Source: Pseudomonadota bacterium
Lineage (GTDB): Bacteria > Tectomicrobia > Entotheonellia > Entotheonellales > Entotheonellaceae
Length of the DNA stretch: 64,000 bases
Assembly (NCBI GenBank): GCA_005777235.1
Contig: SXND01000087.1
Coordinates: forward strand, 1 to 64,000
Reading direction: 5' to 3'
Shown one piece after another: positions 42,210-50,165 of the stretch. Both the position numbers and the translations under genes were made by a program. Below the pieces are notes generated by a model, which worked only from the letters and a program-made list of their open reading frames with translations, had not been told where the DNA came from and did not search any database. How positions within the stretch are numbered: the stretch's first letter is position 1; every line of letters begins with the position of its first letter.

Positions 42210-43004
42210 GTGGCTGGACGAGTCATCACTGTAACGTCAGGCAAAGGCGGCGTTGGGAAAACGACTTTTAGTGCGAACGTCAGCGCTGCACTCGCCGAAT
42301 TGGGTAAAAAGGCCGTGGCGGTCGATACGGATGTGGGATTACGCAACCTCGACATTGTGATGGGGCTGGAAAATCGTATCGTTTACGATCTGGTCGATGT
42401 GGTGGAAGGGCGCTGCCGTCTCCAAAAGGCTCTGATCCGCGATAAACGTTTATCCTCCCTCTATATGCTGCCTGCCGCTCAAACGCGCGACAAAAGCGCC
42501 GTCAGTCCTGACTCCATGGAAAAAATTTGCACAGAACTCCGGTCCCAGTTTGACTTCACGATCATTGACTCCCCAGCGGGGATTGAAGGTGGCTTCCAGA
42601 ATGCCATTGCCGGGGCCGACGAAGTCGTGATCGTGACGACACCACACGTGTCGGCTATTCGCGACGCGGATCGCGTCATCGGTCTGCTGGAATCTGCCGA
42701 GAAACAGCAGATCTATCTGATCGTCAATCGATTGCAGGCAGAGATGGTACGGCGTGGGGACATGCTCGACATCCCGGATATTTTGGATATTCTGGGCATT
42801 GAACTGCTCGGGCTTATCCCCGAAGACGAGATGATCGTGGTGACAAGTAATCGCGGGGAACTGGTGGCGCTGAATCCGGCTTCCCCAGCGGGGCATGCGT
42901 ATCGTAACATTGCGCGACGGCTCCTCGGGGAAGACATTCCTCTGCTGCCACTGGAGGAAGATAAAGGTCTCTTGAAGCGCATAGCTCGCTTTTTCAAAAG
43001 CTAG
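42210..43004 (+). CDS. minD: Septum-site determining ATPase MinD
   Basis: The 264-residue protein has the deviant Walker A SGKGGVGKTTFSANV at residue 10, DTDVGLRNLDIVMG (switch I), FTIIDSPAGIE (switch II) and the C-terminal amphipathic membrane-targeting helix LLKRIARFFKS. It is a canonical MinD. GTG 42210 is the start, with AAAAGGGG about six bases upstream. An iscB gene begins 35 bases after its stop, separating it from minE, so transcription of minE must pass through the element or start inside or after it. Confidence 0.96.
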   Translation: MAGRVITVTSGKGGVGKTTFSANVSAALAELGKKAVAVDTDVGLRNLDIVMGLENRIVYDLVDVVEGRCRLQKALIRDKRLSSLYMLPAAQTRDKSAVSPDSMEKICTELRSQFDFTIIDSPAGIEGGFQNAIAGADEVVIVTTPHVSAIRDADRVIGLLESAEKQQIYLIVNRLQAEMVRRGDMLDIPDILDILGIELLGLIPEDEMIVVTSNRGELVALNPASPAGHAYRNIARRLLGEDIPLLPLEEDKGLLKRIARFFKS

Positions 43005-43039
43005 CAGCGCGGAGGCGTGTACGGTGGAGTCGACGTACT

Positions 43040-44365
43040 ATGACCCGAGCAATCGGAGAGACTGCGCCAAACTGTGTCTTTGTGCTTGATACGGACCGTA
43101 TGCCCCAAACGCCTGTGCATTCGGCGGTAGCCCGCCAGATGCTGCGCGCCAAGACTGCGGCCGTGTTCACGTGCCATCCCTCCACGATCATCCTGAAGAC
43201 GGCTGTCCCTGCCCTCCTAGCGGCGCACACGCATCGCCTGAAGATTGACCCAGGCAGCAAAACCACCGGCCTCGCCTTACTGGATGGAGCCACGGTGGTC
43301 TGGGCTGCTGAGCTGACGCACCGCGGGCAGCGGATCAGAGACGCCCTGCTCAGTCGTCGCGCCATGCGGCGCAACCGGCGGCAACGGAATACGCGCTACC
43401 GCCAGCCACGTTTTGACAACCGCACACGCCCTGACGGGTGGCTACCGCCCTCGCTCACAAGCCGGGTAGCGCACGTCATGACGTGGGTAGAACGGTTGGC
43501 GCGGCTCTGTAGGATCACGTCCCTCAGCCAAGAGTTGGTGCGCTTCGACATGCAGCGCATGCAGCACGCCGAGAGCGCTGGCGTGGAGTACCAGCACGGC
43601 GAGTTGGCGGGCTATGAAGTGCGCGAGTATCTGCTGGAAAAGTGGCACCGCACGTGTGCGTACTGCCACAAGACAGGCGTGCCGTTGCAAGTCGAGCATG
43701 TCATCCCCAAAGCGCGCGGGGGCTCGGACCGTGTGTCCAACCTCACGCTGGCCTGTGGTCCGTGCAACCAACAGAAAAGCACACAGACGGCGGCAGAGTT
43801 CGGCTTTCCTGCGGTGCAAGCCCAGGGCAAGCTGCCGTTGAAAGATGCGGCTGCCGTCAACACGACCCGTTGGGCACTCTATCGAGCGTTGCAGACCACT
43901 GGGCTCCCAGTCGAGACAGGTACGGGTGGGCGCACGAAATACAACCGGTCGCGGCTGGGCATCGCCAAATCCCACTGGGGGGACGCGGCGTGTGTCGGGG
44001 CCAGCACCCCGGACACGCTGTGTGTGAGGGGCATACAACGATTAGGCATCCGCGCCATGGGCCACGGGACACGGCAGATGTGTCGCACCGATGCCCACGG
44101 GTTCCCGAAGAGTCACCGGGCACGGCAGAAACGCTACTTCGGCATGCAGACCGGGGATATCGTCCAAGCGGTCGTGCCCAAGGGCAAGTACGCTGGCACG
44201 TGGACAAGCCGCGTCGTCGTCAAGGCGAGCGGGTGGTTTGACCTGGTCATCTATGGCAAGAAGGCCAGTGTGCATCAGAAGCATTGCACGCGGCTCTGGG
44301 CTGCCGATGGCTATACGTATACCCTGCCTGCTGTTGCAGGCACCGCTATGTCCTCCCCCCGCTGA
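43040..44365 (+). CDS. iscB: IscB-type RNA-guided HNH/RuvC nuclease
   Basis: The 441-residue protein is an IscB, the relative of Cas9. Features in order: an N-terminal PLMP-like segment read here as VFVLDTDRMPQTPVHSAVAR, RuvC-I LKIDPGSKTTGLALLD, an arginine-rich bridge helix (RRAMRRNRRQRNTRYR), RuvC-II near SLSQELVRFDMQRM, an HNH domain (CAYCHKTGVPLQVEHVIPKARGGSDRVSNLTLACGPCNQQK) and RuvC-III in the C-terminal half (KSHWGDAACVG). Catalytic residues appear present. The start is only 35 bases from the minD stop, so the usual 150-250-base upstream omega RNA cannot fit between them. The stop codon lies in the loop of a right-end hairpin (44355-44374). It is inserted within dnaA-minCDE. Confidence 0.9.
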   Translation: MTRAIGETAPNCVFVLDTDRMPQTPVHSAVARQMLRAKTAAVFTCHPSTIILKTAVPALLAAHTHRLKIDPGSKTTGLALLDGATVVWAAELTHRGQRIRDALLSRRAMRRNRRQRNTRYRQPRFDNRTRPDGWLPPSLTSRVAHVMTWVERLARLCRITSLSQELVRFDMQRMQHAESAGVEYQHGELAGYEVREYLLEKWHRTCAYCHKTGVPLQVEHVIPKARGGSDRVSNLTLACGPCNQQKSTQTAAEFGFPAVQAQGKLPLKDAAAVNTTRWALYRALQTTGLPVETGTGGRTKYNRSRLGIAKSHWGDAACVGASTPDTLCVRGIQRLGIRAMGHGTRQMCRTDAHGFPKSHRARQKRYFGMQTGDIVQAVVPKGKYAGTWTSRVVVKASGWFDLVIYGKKASVHQKHCTRLWAADGYTYTLPAVAGTAMSSPR

Positions 44366-44374
44366 AGCGGGGGG
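44355..44374 (+). other. Right-end-type hairpin at the end of iscB
   Basis: CCCCCCGC (44355-44362) and GCGGGGGG (44367-44374) form a perfect 8-bp stem with loop TGAA. It is the reverse-strand form of the TTCA-loop hairpins found after the TnpB genes here, so the IscB and TnpB elements share right-end architecture. Confidence 0.6.
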
Positions 44375-44509
44375 TCTCCACAGCGGAAATTTTAGGATCT
44401 CGTCGAAATTTCCTACATAACAGTCATGTGAAATGTGTATATGCCGCACATTTTTCTTCAAGTCACAAGGGAAGAGGCGTCTTGGAGGGATACCATGTGT
44501 CATGCTAAA

Positions 44510-44680
44510 CTCACGCTACTCCAGCAGGGTCGGAGGCGGCTCAAGCCGTACCCTTGTAGTCAGGAGTCTACCCTAGGCGATAGGGGTAGTGACGCCTGTG
44601 GAGAGCGGAGCACTGGCTGCGGGGGCCCTACGGTGAAACTCTGCTCGACGAAGCAGGAACTAGCGTGCACGTGTGTGCAC
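44510..44680 (+). ncRNA. Candidate HEARO/IscB omega-RNA-like structured RNA
   Basis: This non-coding block between iscB and minE has dense potential pairing. CGGC (44537-44540)/GCCG (44545-44548) sits inside a GGGT/ACCC helix (44527-44530, 44550-44553). A CTACCCTA/TAGGGGTAG helix follows (about 44569-44589), then GCCTGTGG and CACTGGC segments, CTGCT (44641-44645)/AGCAG (44652-44656), and a perfect GTGCAC-GTGT-GTGCAC hairpin (44665-44680). The motif GTAGTCAGGAGTCTACCC and GGTGAAACTCTGCTCGA recall the HEARO RNA consensus (Weinberg and colleagues, 2009), later recognised as the IscB guide scaffold. Such RNAs normally lie upstream of iscB. Recognition is by memory and needs a covariance search. 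Confidence 0.6.
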
Positions 44681-44700
44681 AATCTAGAAAGCAGAGTAGC

Positions 44701-45021
44701 ATGGGGTTAATTGATCGTCTGGTTAAACATCTCTCGCCGGGGACCTATGCGCAACCAAGCAAGAACGCGGCGAAAGAGCGCCTCAAGCTAGCGCTGACTT
44801 ATGACCGTGGTGGTTTACCTCAAGGGGTGATCGAGCATCTACGGGATGAGATTATCCGGGTCATTGTGAAACATCTGGAGGTTAATGAGGAGGAAATTGA
44901 GATCAACTTCGACCGGACGGTTGAGGAAGATAAGTTGATCGCTAGCATCCCCCTCCGGATGGTCCCACGTCCCAAGCACTCTAAGAGCGAGGAAGCCCCA
45001 CCACCTCCAGAGCCAGAGTGA
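44701..45021 (+). CDS. minE: Division topological specificity factor MinE
   Basis: The 106-residue protein restricts MinCD to the poles by stimulating MinD ATPase. It shows the MinE pattern: N-terminal membrane helix (GLIDRLVKHLSP), the anti-MinCD segment NAAKERLKLALTYDR and the dimer domain (LPQGVIEHLRDEIIRVIVKHLEV, then the strand EIEINFDR). A proline/glutamate-rich tail (EEAPPPPEPE) extends it slightly. ATG 44701 has only a weak AGAAAGCAG ribosome site. It is separated from minD by about 1.7 kb of mobile DNA, and the structured RNA at 44510-44680 forms its leader. Confidence 0.92.
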   Translation: MGLIDRLVKHLSPGTYAQPSKNAAKERLKLALTYDRGGLPQGVIEHLRDEIIRVIVKHLEVNEEEIEINFDRTVEEDKLIASIPLRMVPRPKHSKSEEAPPPPEPE

Positions 45022-45283
45022 GTCGGGTCTTACTTCTCTCCTATGCCCTTGCACCGCTTTTGCGCTCAAAAATGGCCATGAGATGCACCGGAGAGCCGGT
45101 CACCCGCCGCAACCGTAACGGCCCTAGACACAGTATGCATGTAGAGCATTGTCGCTGGGCGCATGGCATCGCGCACTCCCTAGATTGGCATTCTCAAGCA
45201 GGCACACCCCCAACACCCCCAGCGCCACTAGCAAGGCGCTCTGGCTTGTCAAGGAGTGGCTACCCCGGGCGGGCCGAGGCCAG

Positions 45284-46441
45284 TCAACACGAACTGGAGT
45301 CGCCCAACGAGTCCGATGACGAGCTTGAGTCACTCACATCGCTTCCCCCCCATGCACTGTCTGTATCACTCCCTCCCCAGGCACTGTCCGCGCTGACATC
45401 CGAGGTGCTTCCCGTATCCTCAGCAATGTCCACACTGCCCCACGCCGCGGGCGGGGTCTCGTCGGCCACATCAGGGATGGTATCCGCCACGTGTAGATCA
45501 CCCGCTGCATCAAAGGACACGGCGGAAGAAGCCCAGGCTGCGGCCAGGCTGGCGGTCAGCGGGACGCTCTCCTGGCCCAGGCTATGGCCCTGGACGACTA
45601 AAACGTGCGCCGGCAGGGCCGTGGGGCGATGCAGCAGCGTGTCGAGCAGCAACCAGTGTGTGAGATCATAATAGGGATCATAGTAGTAAAGGTAATATGG
45701 ATCGCGGTGGAAACCCCTGTGCTGGCGCGTCGGCACCGGGCGGTAGCGCGGTTCTTCCACCTCCGCGCCAAAGCGCAAACGGTGCAAGCGGCCCAGGTGC
45801 GGCTCCTCGGGCCACAGCAAACGCATTGCTACCGGGCTCGGGCGCACCACGGCGCCGGGGAAGGCGGCGCGCAGGGCATCCCCCAGACGTTCCTGTAAGC
45901 CGGTGAGGAGCAGCCGGTAGCCTTCAATGTCATCAGGGTGCTCGCCAAAGGCCCGGATGCGCGCGGCATAGGCGGACGCCGTTTCGCCAGCAGTAATGCG
46001 CAGCGCCTCAATGCGACTGGACAACACCAGGGTCATCTCCTCCTCCCCGCGCATGACCCGGCGATGGATGGTGACGTCTACCAGCGTATGCAGCCCGTGG
46101 TCGCGATGACTCAGCACCAGGTGCATTTCGGTAAAGCGCCGCATCAAGAGGCCCGTGCGCTGGGCCGCGGCCAGGACGAGAGCCAGGTCGTCGGTCACCG
46201 CCTCGGCGTCAGTATATATAACCTTTGTATCGACCAGAAACGCAATGGCATCGGTCACGCCGACCGTGTGCAGCGCGTCATAGAGCCCTTGCAGCAGCGT
46301 CAAAGCACTGAGGGTCAACTCTTCTTCCCCGCTGCGCACATCCGGCGTGTAGCCCAACAACGTTTGCACCCAGGCCAGCGGACCCCGCCGGCGCAGCGTT
46401 TCCACACTGGGCAGATCCACAGCAAGCTCGGCATTTAACAT
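45284..46441 (-). CDS. Unknown protein with low-complexity serine/aspartate-rich tail
   Basis: I do not recognise this 385-residue protein. Residues 1-250 are mixed helix and strand (LLQGLYDALHTVGVTDAI, VTIHRRVMRGEEEMTLVLS). A tyrosine-rich stretch follows (RDPYYLYYYDPYYDLTHW near residue 255). The last 80 residues are low complexity with repeats such as DSAWGGSD and a poly-serine end (DSSSSSDSLGDSSSC). No signal peptide is evident. It overlaps the preceding TPM-domain gene by seven bases, so both are translated from one transcript. A surface- or membrane-associated partner of the TPM protein is possible from context only. Confidence 0.6.
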   Translation of the reverse strand: MLNAELAVDLPSVETLRRRGPLAWVQTLLGYTPDVRSGEEELTLSALTLLQGLYDALHTVGVTDAIAFLVDTKVIYTDAEAVTDDLALVLAAAQRTGLLMRRFTEMHLVLSHRDHGLHTLVDVTIHRRVMRGEEEMTLVLSSRIEALRITAGETASAYAARIRAFGEHPDDIEGYRLLLTGLQERLGDALRAAFPGAVVRPSPVAMRLLWPEEPHLGRLHRLRFGAEVEEPRYRPVPTRQHRGFHRDPYYLYYYDPYYDLTHWLLLDTLLHRPTALPAHVLVVQGHSLGQESVPLTASLAAAWASSAVSFDAAGDLHVADTIPDVADETPPAAWGSVDIAEDTGSTSDVSADSAWGGSDTDSAWGGSDVSDSSSSSDSLGDSSSC

Positions 46442-47217
46442 GAGAGGCGTTCCTTCTGTTGACGGAGGATCGCCGCATGGATGGTGGCAAACTGATGCGT
46501 CAGTTGCTGTACCTCCCCCAGGAGTACCGGATCGTCAGCGCGGCGTTGACCTTGCTGGACACTGGCCATGAGCGTCTCCAGATACTGCTTATGCGTCATG
46601 GCCTGCAGTTGCCAGTCGCGCACCTGCGTATCGTGCAGGGGCGCATCCACCAGCATCACCTCTGTAAAAGCGGCTTCGGCGTCTGCACAGCGGGCCAGCA
46701 ACACCTGCACCTGCTGTTGCTGGAGACGCTGCCGGCGGTACAGGAACCAGCCCGCGGCGCCGATGAGGAGCACCAGGGCACCACCCCCGGCCCAGGGCCA
46801 CAGCGTCGTGGTGCCCTGGCGGGCCGGGATGCGACGTGGCTGCGGAGCCGCCTGTGCCGCCAGCAAGGTCAGGGCCGTACGGAGGCCAGCTCCTTGATTC
46901 TGGCGTAGCGTCGGTTCGGTGTGCGTGAGGCTCGCCGCAATGACGTCCGCCGCGAGACCCCAGCCCCGCGCCTCCCAGCGGCGCCCGTTGTACAGGAACA
47001 GCAACGCCTGGGGCTCGCGCAGCCCCAGCTGCGTCCAGAGCTGGCGCCACGTTTGCAGCTCGGCGCTCTGAGGCAGTAGCACCACATAGGCGCGTAAGCC
47101 ACGCTGCGCCAGTTGCCCGAGTGTCTGCTGCACATCAGCCCGCTCGGCGGGCGTAAGGAGGTCGTGATCCACGAGTTGCGTGGCCCGCAACTGGCGCAAG
47201 ACATCGTCCATGGTCAT
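46435..47217 (-). CDS. TPM-domain-like membrane protein
   Basis: The 260-residue protein has an N-terminal TPM-like domain (TPM = TLP18.3/Psb32/MOLO-1 fold) with LTPAERADVQQTLGQLAQRGLRAYVVLLPQ and LLFLYNGRRWEARGWGLAADV. It is followed by a single membrane helix (WPWAGGGALVLLIGAAGWFLYRR, near residues 145-167) and a cytosolic glutamine-rich helical tail. No signal peptide precedes the TPM part, which would leave topology ambiguous. ATG 47217 has GGAGAG seven bases upstream. It overlaps the start of the serine-rich protein gene. TPM domains act in membrane-protein quality control in some systems; here the role is unknown. Confidence 0.6.
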   Translation of the reverse strand: MTMDDVLRQLRATQLVDHDLLTPAERADVQQTLGQLAQRGLRAYVVLLPQSAELQTWRQLWTQLGLREPQALLFLYNGRRWEARGWGLAADVIAASLTHTEPTLRQNQGAGLRTALTLLAAQAAPQPRRIPARQGTTTLWPWAGGGALVLLIGAAGWFLYRRQRLQQQQVQVLLARCADAEAAFTEVMLVDAPLHDTQVRDWQLQAMTHKQYLETLMASVQQGQRRADDPVLLGEVQQLTHQFATIHAAILRQQKERLSC

Positions 47218-47674
47218 GGTTGCTCTCCAGAGGGCCGGCAGTGCCAACGCTGGGCGGCATGGAGCGCTTCCTCCAGCAGCGCGTGCAGGGGCGGCAGATA
47301 TTGAGCGCGTGTCACCACAATGGTCGAAACGCGGGGACAGCAGATGGCATAACGGCGGGTATAAGTTTACACTCCTTTGTAGACTCTAGGCGTTCTCTGG
47401 GCGGGCATCGCATGGGCATTATACGCCAAGCCTACGTGGAGAAAAACATTGACGCAGACTGCGCCAGGATTATGATACCAGCCATGTCCGCCTACAGCGT
47501 CATCACTCCTGCCAAGTTATCGAGGCGCCCGTAAAACCCCGTCGTTCAGGGCGGGGATATCAGGGCGTTGCCTCGTCTTCGAGGCAATGCCTGCTGCCAA
47601 CGAAATTGGCGTATATATAGCGTCAAAAGAGCATGGTTGCATCGGTTGCCTATACAATGCTAGACTTTACATAT
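47218..47674. other. Intergenic region with solitary right-end and left-end-like hairpins
   Basis: This stretch of about 457 bases holds no credible gene. It contains a right-end-type hairpin, CCCCGTC (47537-47543)/GGCGGGG (47550-47556). Next comes an 11-bp stem with one G-U and a TCTT loop (47565-47590, core TTGCCTCG/CGAGGCAA). The latter probably lies at the left end of the tnpB element that follows at 47675. The promoter of the minus-strand TPM gene should also lie here but was not resolved. Confidence 0.55.
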
Positions 47675-48832
47675 ATGAGACAGACATTTCAGTCCAAGCT
47701 CTATCGCTCGAAGCGCAGCAAACGGTTGCACCGTCAGATTACCATTGGCGGTGTCATCCACAATACATGTATGGCGCTGCATAAGCGGTACTATCGTTTA
47801 TACAAGAAACATCTGTCGCCTTTGCGATTGAAAGCCCACATTGCGAAGCGCAAGAAGCTGGCGAAGTACCATTGGTGATCTGGGCTGGGTTCGCAAGCCA
47901 TCCAAGACATTGTTGAACGCATCGACCAAGGCTATCAACGCTTCTTCCAGAACGCGACAGACCGCAAAGCCGGGAAAACCGTCAGGCGTGTGGGCCCACC
48001 CAGCTTTCGGAAAGTCCGCAGCGCCAAGTCGTTCACTCTCAAGCAGGCAGGCTGGAAACTCCTGGAGGGTCACCGGCTGAAGATTGGCCAGACGGTGTAC
48101 AAGTTTGCCAAGTCCAGGGAGATGGATGGCACCGTCAAAACGGTGACGATCAAACGCGATCCGCTTGGCGACCTGTACGTCTACTTCTCCTGTGTGGTCG
48201 AACCACAGCCCATCACCAGAGTCATGACAGGTCACAGCGCAGGCTTTGACTTTGGGCTGACCACGTATCTCACGGGCAGCGATGGCACCATGCACCACGC
48301 ACCACAGCCGTTGCAGAGCAGTCTCAAGGCGATTGCGCAGGCCAACCGGCACCTCTCTCAGAAGAAAAAAGGTTCGTGCAACCGCCGCCAAGCGCAACGG
48401 CATCTTGACCGTGTGCACAAGCGTGTGGCCAATCAACGTCAAGCGTTTCACTGGCAGCTGGCGCATCAGCTCTGCGCTGCCTACGACTCTCTTACCCTGG
48501 AAACCCTCAACCTGCAAGGCATGAAAGCGCTCTGGGGTCGCAAGGTCTCGGACCTGGGCTTTGCCACGTTTGTGGAGACGTTGCACGCTGTCGCGTCGAA
48601 GACGGGGACGTTGATACAGCACATCGACACATGGTTCCCGTCTACCAAGCTCTGCTCGGCTTGTGGGTGGATCAATCAACAGATCACGCTCAGAGACCGC
48701 GTGTGGACGTGCGGAGACTGTGGGACGACGCATCAACGAAACGTCAACGCCGCGGTCAATATTTTCCGAGAAGGGGCATCTTCTCCTGGGGGAATCCATG
48801 TCAGCCAAGCCTCGGCTTGCCGTGGGTGTTGA
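47675..48832 (+). pseudogene. tnpB: Interrupted and catalytically altered TnpB (type C)
   Basis: The frame starts at ATG 47675 (RQTFQSKLYRSKRSKRLHRQ) and meets TGA at 47876-47878, then continues in the same frame (GSQAIQDIVERIDQGYQRFF) to 48832. The second part has RuvC-I SAGFDFGLTTYLTGSDG, RuvC-II LTLETLNLQG, a four-cysteine zinc finger (CSACGW and CGDCGT) and RuvC-III THQRNVNAAVNIF. The RuvC-III aspartate is asparagine, and the UGA does not coincide with a conserved cysteine. Both point to an inactive copy rather than a recoded gene. The right-end hairpin follows at 48842-48861. The element is capped by an IS4 insertion. Confidence 0.8.
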
Positions 48833-48841
48833 TCCCAGAAT

Positions 48842-48861
48842 CCTCGCCATTCATGGCGGGG
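48842..48861 (+). other. Right-end hairpin of type C TnpB element
   Basis: CCTCGCC (48842-48848) and GGCGGGG (48855-48861) form a 7-bp stem with one G-U and loop ATTCAT. It ends eight bases before the left inverted repeat of the IS4-type element. Confidence 0.55.
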
Positions 48862-48868
48862 AGTATGT

Positions 48869-50036
48869 CTCACCACCTGACACAATTTATGAACGCCCAT
48901 AGTTTTGGGATGGGAGTGAGGTTGAGAGCGGCGTAGAGGAGGAGTCGGAGGCCTCGTTTGCAGTAGGATGTGAGGCTGCGCGCTTCTTTTTTTGGGTGTG
49001 GCGTGGTGGTTTTTCGGGAGGAGCCATGCCGGTGGAAGCCGCCCAGTAGAGCGCGACGGTGAGGACGAGGATGAGCCGTTCGATACGGTCAGCATGCTTC
49101 AGCTGGGTTTTGGTGATGCCGAAGCCACGTGATTTGCAGTCGGAGAACATGGGTTCGATGCCCCACCGCATCCCGTAATCGAGCACTCTGCCTTTGGAGG
49201 GCGTGTCGCTCATGGCGATGATCCACGGCTCGTTGTGACCACTTTCGTGCAAGATGCCGATGTGGGTTTTGACTTTGCTTTCATTCAGTTCGGGGTCAAG
49301 CAGCGCGGTCATGCCTGCTTTCGCGGCGTCACCTGTGCTGATCTCGCCGCCATCGTGATGCAGAATGCGATTATCGCGCAGGCGCAGACGATAGTTCCAG
49401 CCTTGCTTCTGACACCACTTTATCAGCGCGGCCGTGCCATAGAATCTATCACCCGCCAGCAAAATATTTGCACCTTCTGGCATCATCGAATATGCCACAT
49501 CCAGCAGCGGCTTCTGCACATCAAAGCCCATGCCGCCGCTCGTCTCCTTCACCTTCCCTACCACCGGAATCGCCCGCTCACCCACGCGCATCGAGATCAT
49601 CAAACATTCAAAACCATCGCTGATTTTACTCTGATCCATCATCAGAATAATCGTCTTGCCGCCCGCGGCTGCCACTTCCGCAATCTCAGGAATAAATCCC
49701 ATCATCACCCGCGCCGGGTTAATCAAATCATTCTGTAACCAGCGGTTGATATAGCGAAATCGCGAATCGGCATCCTTCGTAGAACGTGGCAACACCGCAA
49801 GCAACTCCGACGTATTGACACTGCGGCACGCCAGCATGCTCGCCGACAAATCCGCCAAACCCTTTATGTGCGGCTTGTGCAACCCCGTGTCACGATCCGT
49901 CAGATCCTCCTCAAGCCCACGCGCCATGTGCGCAATCCCACCCGTCGTGTAACGCATAAATACCCCCTATATCGTTGAAATAGGAGAGCTTTATCAGAAG
50001 TTCCTTCCCATATCGTACATTATGTCAGGTGGTGAG
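48869..50036 (-). mobile_element. IS4-type insertion sequence (1168 bp)
   Basis: Terminal inverted repeats of 18 bp bound the element: 48869-48886 (CTCACCACCTGAC core) and 50019-50036, differing at one position. The transposase is on the minus strand and almost fills it. No target-site duplication is visible in the flanking bases, so one side may have been deleted or rearranged. Confidence 0.8.
48887..49957 (-). CDS. IS4-family DDE transposase
   Basis: The 356-residue protein has the DDE triad in its usual order: aspartate in IILMMDQSKISDG near residue 107, aspartate in ILLAGDRFYGTAA near 168, and glutamate in WGIEPMFSDCKSRGFGI near 270, the last matching the IS4 C-terminal signature. The N-terminus (SVNTSELLAVLP and RFRYINRWLQN) is typical of the DNA-binding part. 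The C-terminal 40 residues are basic and serine-rich. The frame is intact and both inverted repeats are present, so the element may be active. Confidence 0.88.
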   Translation of the reverse strand: MRYTTGGIAHMARGLEEDLTDRDTGLHKPHIKGLADLSASMLACRSVNTSELLAVLPRSTKDADSRFRYINRWLQNDLINPARVMMGFIPEIAEVAAAGGKTIILMMDQSKISDGFECLMISMRVGERAIPVVGKVKETSGGMGFDVQKPLLDVAYSMMPEGANILLAGDRFYGTAALIKWCQKQGWNYRLRLRDNRILHHDGGEISTGDAAKAGMTALLDPELNESKVKTHIGILHESGHNEPWIIAMSDTPSKGRVLDYGMRWGIEPMFSDCKSRGFGITKTQLKHADRIERLILVLTVALYWAASTGMAPPEKPPRHTQKKKRAASHPTANEASDSSSTPLSTSLPSQNYGRS

Positions 50037-50165
50037 GGTCAAGCTCTCTTGCATTCCTATAGAGGCTGTGGTAGAAGGCGACGGCAGTAAGGACACGTGG
50101 GTTGCCATCGCATAGGGCATGGGGATCTGCGTGGCGTCCTGCCATGGTGGCCCATCATGTGGGTC

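Noticed and set aside
44435..44710. 91-codon open frame over the structured block before minE
   Set aside because: It has no family pattern and is better explained as translation of a structured RNA; its frame ends inside minE.
47876..47878. In-frame UGA in TnpB as a third selenocysteine codon
   Set aside because: It does not align with a cysteine motif and the gene also has a catalytic D-to-N change, so a nonsense mutation in a decaying element is simpler.
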